From: JAZDFP01 sp043801445
GTDB lineage: Bacteria > Planctomycetota > MHYJ01 > JACQXL01
DNA length: 46,976 nt
Assembly: GCA_043801445.1 (NCBI GenBank)
Contig: JAZDMB010000043.1
Span: 1-46,976 of the forward strand
Reading direction: 5' to 3'
The notes under the pieces were generated by a model. The model saw nothing but the letters and a program-made list of their open reading frames with translations. It searched no databases and was not told the DNA's origin. Positions 44,126 through 46,976 of the stretch are shown here, one piece after another; the stretch's first letter is position 1; every line of letters starts with the position of its first letter. A program made the translations under genes and the position numbers.

Positions 44126-44980
44126 CTATACTACTACCTTACGGAACTCATATTCCAATATATCCGTTGCGCCGAGTTTCTTAAGCAGCGGTATTAATTT
44201 TATCACTTCGGTTCTTTTCACGGCGACTTTCACGGCGAATCCCTGTTCGCCGTAAAGAGGAGCCACGGTCGGCGAGCGCATACACGGCAGTATTTTTACG
44301 ATGGACTTGAATTTCTCCTTGGGAATATTCATTTCCAGCATAACCCGTTCCCGCGCATCCAGCACCGACTGGAATAATATCTTCATCTCATCGATTTTCT
44401 CCCTCTTCCACGCATCCTTCAATGATTTCTTGTTGGCGATGAATCGGGTGGACGAGTTCAAAAGTGTGGCAATCGTTCTCAGATTATGTTCTGTCAATGT
44501 CCTGCCTGTGGCGGTATTATCTATAATCATATCCGCATCGTCCGGCGGAAAAACTTCCGTTGTCCCGTAGGTTCTCAGGAATACGTAATTGTATCTGCCT
44601 TTTTTCAGGAATGACGTTGCCATATTCTCGTATTCAGATGCCACGACCAACTTCTTTGTACGTAAGGATTTATCGGACAGATTCTGGGGAACGGCCGCGA
44701 TAATCTTGACCGGATTAAGTTTCAAATCCATTATTTCAGCTATATCTGCCCCGGTCTCAACAATCCAGTCGTAGCCTGTGAATCCGATATCGTGCGAACC
44801 CAGTTCCACCAGTTTCGGAATGTTTTGCGGTTTCATTATTTTTATCTCTATTTCAGGGTTATTTACAATCGGCCTGTAACCCCTCTCGTTGACCTGCATA
44901 TAGATTCCCGCCTCGTTGAGCAATTTTACTACGTTCTCAAAAATCCTGCCTTTAGGAATAACAATTCTTAATTTGTTCAT
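44126..44980 (-). CDS. hisG: ATP phosphoribosyltransferase, long form
   Basis: A 284-residue enzyme for step 1, condensing ATP with PRPP. The catalytic part has LRIVIPKGRIFENVVKLL, GSHDIGFTGYDWI and the PRPP site region DMIIDNTATGRTL. About 215-284 is the C-terminal regulatory domain of the long form (AVKRTEVIKLIPLLKKLGAT), so histidine feedback is expected and no HisZ partner is needed. A strong GGAGGTG site precedes the ATG. First gene of the cluster. Confidence 0.96.
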   Translation of the reverse strand: MNKLRIVIPKGRIFENVVKLLNEAGIYMQVNERGYRPIVNNPEIEIKIMKPQNIPKLVELGSHDIGFTGYDWIVETGADIAEIMDLKLNPVKIIAAVPQNLSDKSLRTKKLVVASEYENMATSFLKKGRYNYVFLRTYGTTEVFPPDDADMIIDNTATGRTLTEHNLRTIATLLNSSTRFIANKKSLKDAWKREKIDEMKILFQSVLDARERVMLEMNIPKEKFKSIVKILPCMRSPTVAPLYGEQGFAVKVAVKRTEVIKLIPLLKKLGATDILEYEFRKVVV

Positions 44981-45338
44981 ACTGACACCTCCATTATCAC
45001 TTTATACTAAAACAGAATTACTCCCCTGTCTACTTTTATGATACATTATGTATGGGACTCTCACCCTACATACTTCATACTTTATACTACATACTACTAT
45101 CATCCCTTTTATTCGAGATTCTTCTTGACTCGGACTGTCTTGTCTGATAAAATGACAATAAATAAGTAAGGTGTCCCTGGATTTGGCGGAAGGACAAGGT
45201 CAAGATAGACCACGCACAGGTCCCGCCCATCGTGGACATCAGCGAAAAGGAAAAAAAGTGTTCTGATTGGGGTGTAAGAGTTAAGTATTATGTCGCCCAA
45301 ATTTGTGGAATAAAGTAAATTGTAACAAAAGAGGGAAA
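44981..45338. other. Divergent intergenic region upstream of hisG
   Basis: Holds the likely his promoter, though I cannot pick convincing -35 and -10 boxes. ATACAT-T-ATGTAT at 45041-45053 is a perfect palindrome 61 bp upstream of the hisG ATG and could be an operator. Around 45060-45100 are degenerate TACTTCATACTTTATACTAC repeats like those at 40405-40440. A 63-codon minus-strand frame at 45109-45300 is not supported. TTAAGTATTATGTC at 45281-45294 is the first copy of a repeat that also flanks the next gene. Confidence 0.4.
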
Positions 45339-45935
45339 ATGGATATTGGTGAAGAAATAATAAAACGACTTAACAGAGAAATAGAAAAAGATTTGGAACT
45401 CGAGACGGAAATGAGACAAAACTCAATCAATCTCTCCACCCAAAATATTCTTGAAATAAGAAGATTGATAGTGCAAACAAGTTTGTTGTCTGCGACTATT
45501 ATAGGTATCTTATTTGCTTTCGGAGAACACAGTGGTTGCATTAAAAATAAACCTTATGTTGTGGCCGCAATTATCCTGCTAATGGTAGTAATTGTTTATG
45601 CGCTTATTTATCTCAAAATAATATTAGAGAGAGAAAATAAAAAGTTGCCTGAAATTTATAACGATTATTTTAGTGTTATTTCTACTGCTAAGAACAACAG
45701 GGAAGAGGTAAGGGATAAAATTTTAGTAAATGGTTTTAATGAGCCTATCTATCAAGAGTATATGCAAAAAATGCATCAAGAAAAGGAAAGGTTGTTGCAA
45801 CAAATAAGTTCTCGACCTCCTATGAAAGAAGATAGAATTCTTGATGTTTTGCTAATATTATTTATTGGAGCTCTTCTTTTTATATTGCTTTCCATGGTTA
45901 ATTTCCAATGGATTAAAAGGCTTTTTTTTGAATAA
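45339..45935 (+). CDS. Membrane and coiled-coil protein of unknown function
   Basis: A 198-residue protein. A charged helical N-terminus (about 1-45) precedes two membrane segments (about 46-65 and 74-96), a cytoplasmic charged region (about 97-165), and a third membrane segment (about 172-192). No family is recognised. The frame is open from a TTG at 45303, but the ATG at 45339 has an AAGAGGG site. Bracketed by repeat copies at 45281 and 45965. Confidence 0.7.
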   Translation: MDIGEEIIKRLNREIEKDLELETEMRQNSINLSTQNILEIRRLIVQTSLLSATIIGILFAFGEHSGCIKNKPYVVAAIILLMVVIVYALIYLKIILERENKKLPEIYNDYFSVISTAKNNREEVRDKILVNGFNEPIYQEYMQKMHQEKERLLQQISSRPPMKEDRILDVLLILFIGALLFILLSMVNFQWIKRLFFE

Positions 45936-45940
45936 TTCGG

Positions 45941-45988
45941 AAGGTACAATACATAATTAAGGAATTAAGTATTGTGTCCTCGGAATTC
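45941..45988 (+). repeat. Short dispersed repeat flanking both final genes
   Basis: The unit TACATAATTAAGGAATTAAG then TATTGTGTCC (45950-45979) recurs as TACATATTAAGAAATTAAGT then ATTACC (46804-46829), and in shorter form at 45281-45294. The copies bracket the two genes at 45339-45935 and 46004-46780. Confidence 0.6.
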
Positions 45989-46003
45989 AAAATTAGAAAT
46001 CAT

Positions 46004-46780
46004 ATGAATATTGATGAACTAAGAAAAAATTATAGCGGAATGACAGATAGGCAAATATTGGATATTGCCACAGAGGTAAATAAGCTGACTAAGGATGGGC
46101 AGATAGTTCTAAAGGAGGAAATGGAGAAAAGGAATCTTGACAAAAATACTATGGATATAGGCTTAACCCAATTATCAGATGGCGAAACTGATAAATTAAT
46201 AAATGATTTTATCCAGTCTTTATGCCCAATATGCGGTAAAAAAACAGGAATAAATGGGCTTTATATCAATAGGTCAAACATTATATATATAGAAAAAGAA
46301 TTTATTTTTGGATGTAGGGATTGCTTAATAAAAGAACTATCTAAAGAGGAAAGTAAAACATGGAAGTATATATTATTGGCGATGTTTATATTCACCATAC
46401 CTATTTTAATTACAAAGCTTACTGCATCAGATAGGAATGACAGAGCTAAGAATAAAATTAATACTAATAATACAGATGAGTTAATTACGTGGATAAAAGA
46501 AAATAAAGGAAAGGTTTATTTGCATCTGCGGAATCATAAATCAGGGGCATCCACTACAGAATCTTCGGAACAGAAAGATATTCCAACTGGAAAATATGAA
46601 ACAGCAATATCATGGTATAATCAGGGTTGCATCTATGCTAATAAGGGAGATAGGGCAGAAGCACTTAAAAATCTTGCAGAAGCCCTAAAATTAGATGTTA
46701 AGTTCAAAGATACGGCTAAAAACGATCGTGATTTCAAAACACTCTGGAATGATGAAGAGTTTAAGAAACTGGTTAATTAA
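46004..46780 (+). CDS. Zinc-ribbon, membrane and TPR-like protein
   Basis: A 258-residue protein. Residues about 1-45 (MNIDELRKNYSGMTDRQILD and on to EEMEKRNL) match a small helical motif seen at the N-terminus of many uncharacterised membrane proteins. A Cys site (CPICGKK and CRDC) follows, then a membrane segment (about 118-136), a Ser/Thr-rich linker, and a TPR-like end (WYNQGCIYANKGDRAEALKN, then DRDFKTLWNDEEFKKLVN). The frame opens at a GTG at 45974, but that start lies in a repeat and the conserved motif begins at the ATG at 46004. Function unknown. Confidence 0.7.
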   Translation: MNIDELRKNYSGMTDRQILDIATEVNKLTKDGQIVLKEEMEKRNLDKNTMDIGLTQLSDGETDKLINDFIQSLCPICGKKTGINGLYINRSNIIYIEKEFIFGCRDCLIKELSKEESKTWKYILLAMFIFTIPILITKLTASDRNDRAKNKINTNNTDELITWIKENKGKVYLHLRNHKSGASTTESSEQKDIPTGKYETAISWYNQGCIYANKGDRAEALKNLAEALKLDVKFKDTAKNDRDFKTLWNDEEFKKLVN

Positions 46781-46976
46781 ATAATGTTAATCCGGTTACA
46801 CGATACATATTAAGAAATTAAGTATTACCTTAGTTCGGTGACACAGAGCGTGTCTAAAAACGCTTCTAAATAGCAACAATAACTAATATTTCGTGGTCAA
46901 TCTGGATTCATCCAACAAAAACTTTACCGCCTGCCAACTTTAAGCAGTTACTGTCGCCAGTTTTCTCTCTCCACTA
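46781..46976. other. Terminal stretch with no gene seen
   Basis: Apart from the repeat copy at 46804-46829, followed by TTCGGTGACACAGAGCGTGT, I see no gene or clear signal in the last 196 bp. A gene may start beyond the window edge. Confidence 0.5.

Noticed and set aside
45109..45300. 63-codon minus-strand open frame upstream of hisG
   Set aside because: No ribosome binding site, no family pattern, and it overlaps repeat-rich DNA. Most likely chance.

Overview
The window reads as chromosomal DNA of an uncultured, moderately AT-rich, Gram-negative (diderm) bacterium. BamA, a Skp/OmpH chaperone and LpxD show an outer membrane with lipid A. MurC and GlmU show peptidoglycan synthesis. The style of the surface proteins and of the his-linked HAD gene suggests the PVC side of the tree (Planctomycetota or Omnitrophota), but this is inference and no marker here settles it. 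I found no rRNA, tRNA, transposase, integrase, phage gene or CRISPR array.

Layout. (1) 1-4600: a 22-bp tandem repeat, then three minus-strand membrane proteins of unknown function, one with a DUF2007-like domain and a zinc ribbon. (2) 4.6-15.1 kb: an accessory surface module. Two paralogous giant secreted proteins share an N-terminus with a Cys at residue 27 and arrays of about 95-residue Fn3-like repeats (six and ten copies). One ends in a six-blade NHL/YVTN-type propeller, the other in six kelch-type blades. Around them lie an HTH-PAS protein, a STAS protein and a PocR-domain sigma-54 activator. A close match to a -24/-12 promoter and a paired palindrome lie between the activator and the STAS gene, so the STAS and kelch-protein genes are probably a sigma-54 operon run by the adjacent activator. 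(3) 15.1-32.6 kb: a long, mostly minus-strand housekeeping run transcribed in the order hisS, a lipoprotein gene, glmU, prs, rplY, pth, rpsF, ssb, rpsR, rplI, dnaB, bamA, skp, lpxD, dnaX, followed by a HEAT protein gene and murC. A small CxxCGxCC protein gene is convergent with dnaX. (4) 33-37 kb: miaA, a membrane protein, a TPR protein, queC and a YD-repeat protein. (5) 37-45 kb: a histidine cluster in the order hisG, hisC, HAD phosphatase, hisB, hisH, hisF, hisA-hisI-hisE (one fused gene), hisD. Every step from PRPP and ATP to histidine is covered if the HAD protein is the histidinol-phosphatase. (6) 45-47 kb: two plus-strand membrane proteins bracketed by copies of a short repeat.

The most unusual signal is a population of short GC-rich palindromic elements scattered between genes and also lying in frame inside coding sequences. 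GlmU, the HAD phosphatase, QueC and DnaX carry low-complexity peptides encoded by palindromes, and the tails of MiaA and probably HisD are also element-derived. One intragenic copy shares a core with two intergenic copies. This resembles the Rickettsia palindromic elements, but in a different lineage. Other points of note are the HisA-HisI-HisE fusion, an A10 run in dnaX placed to make a gamma-like short product, and the sigma-54/STAS/surface-protein cassette.
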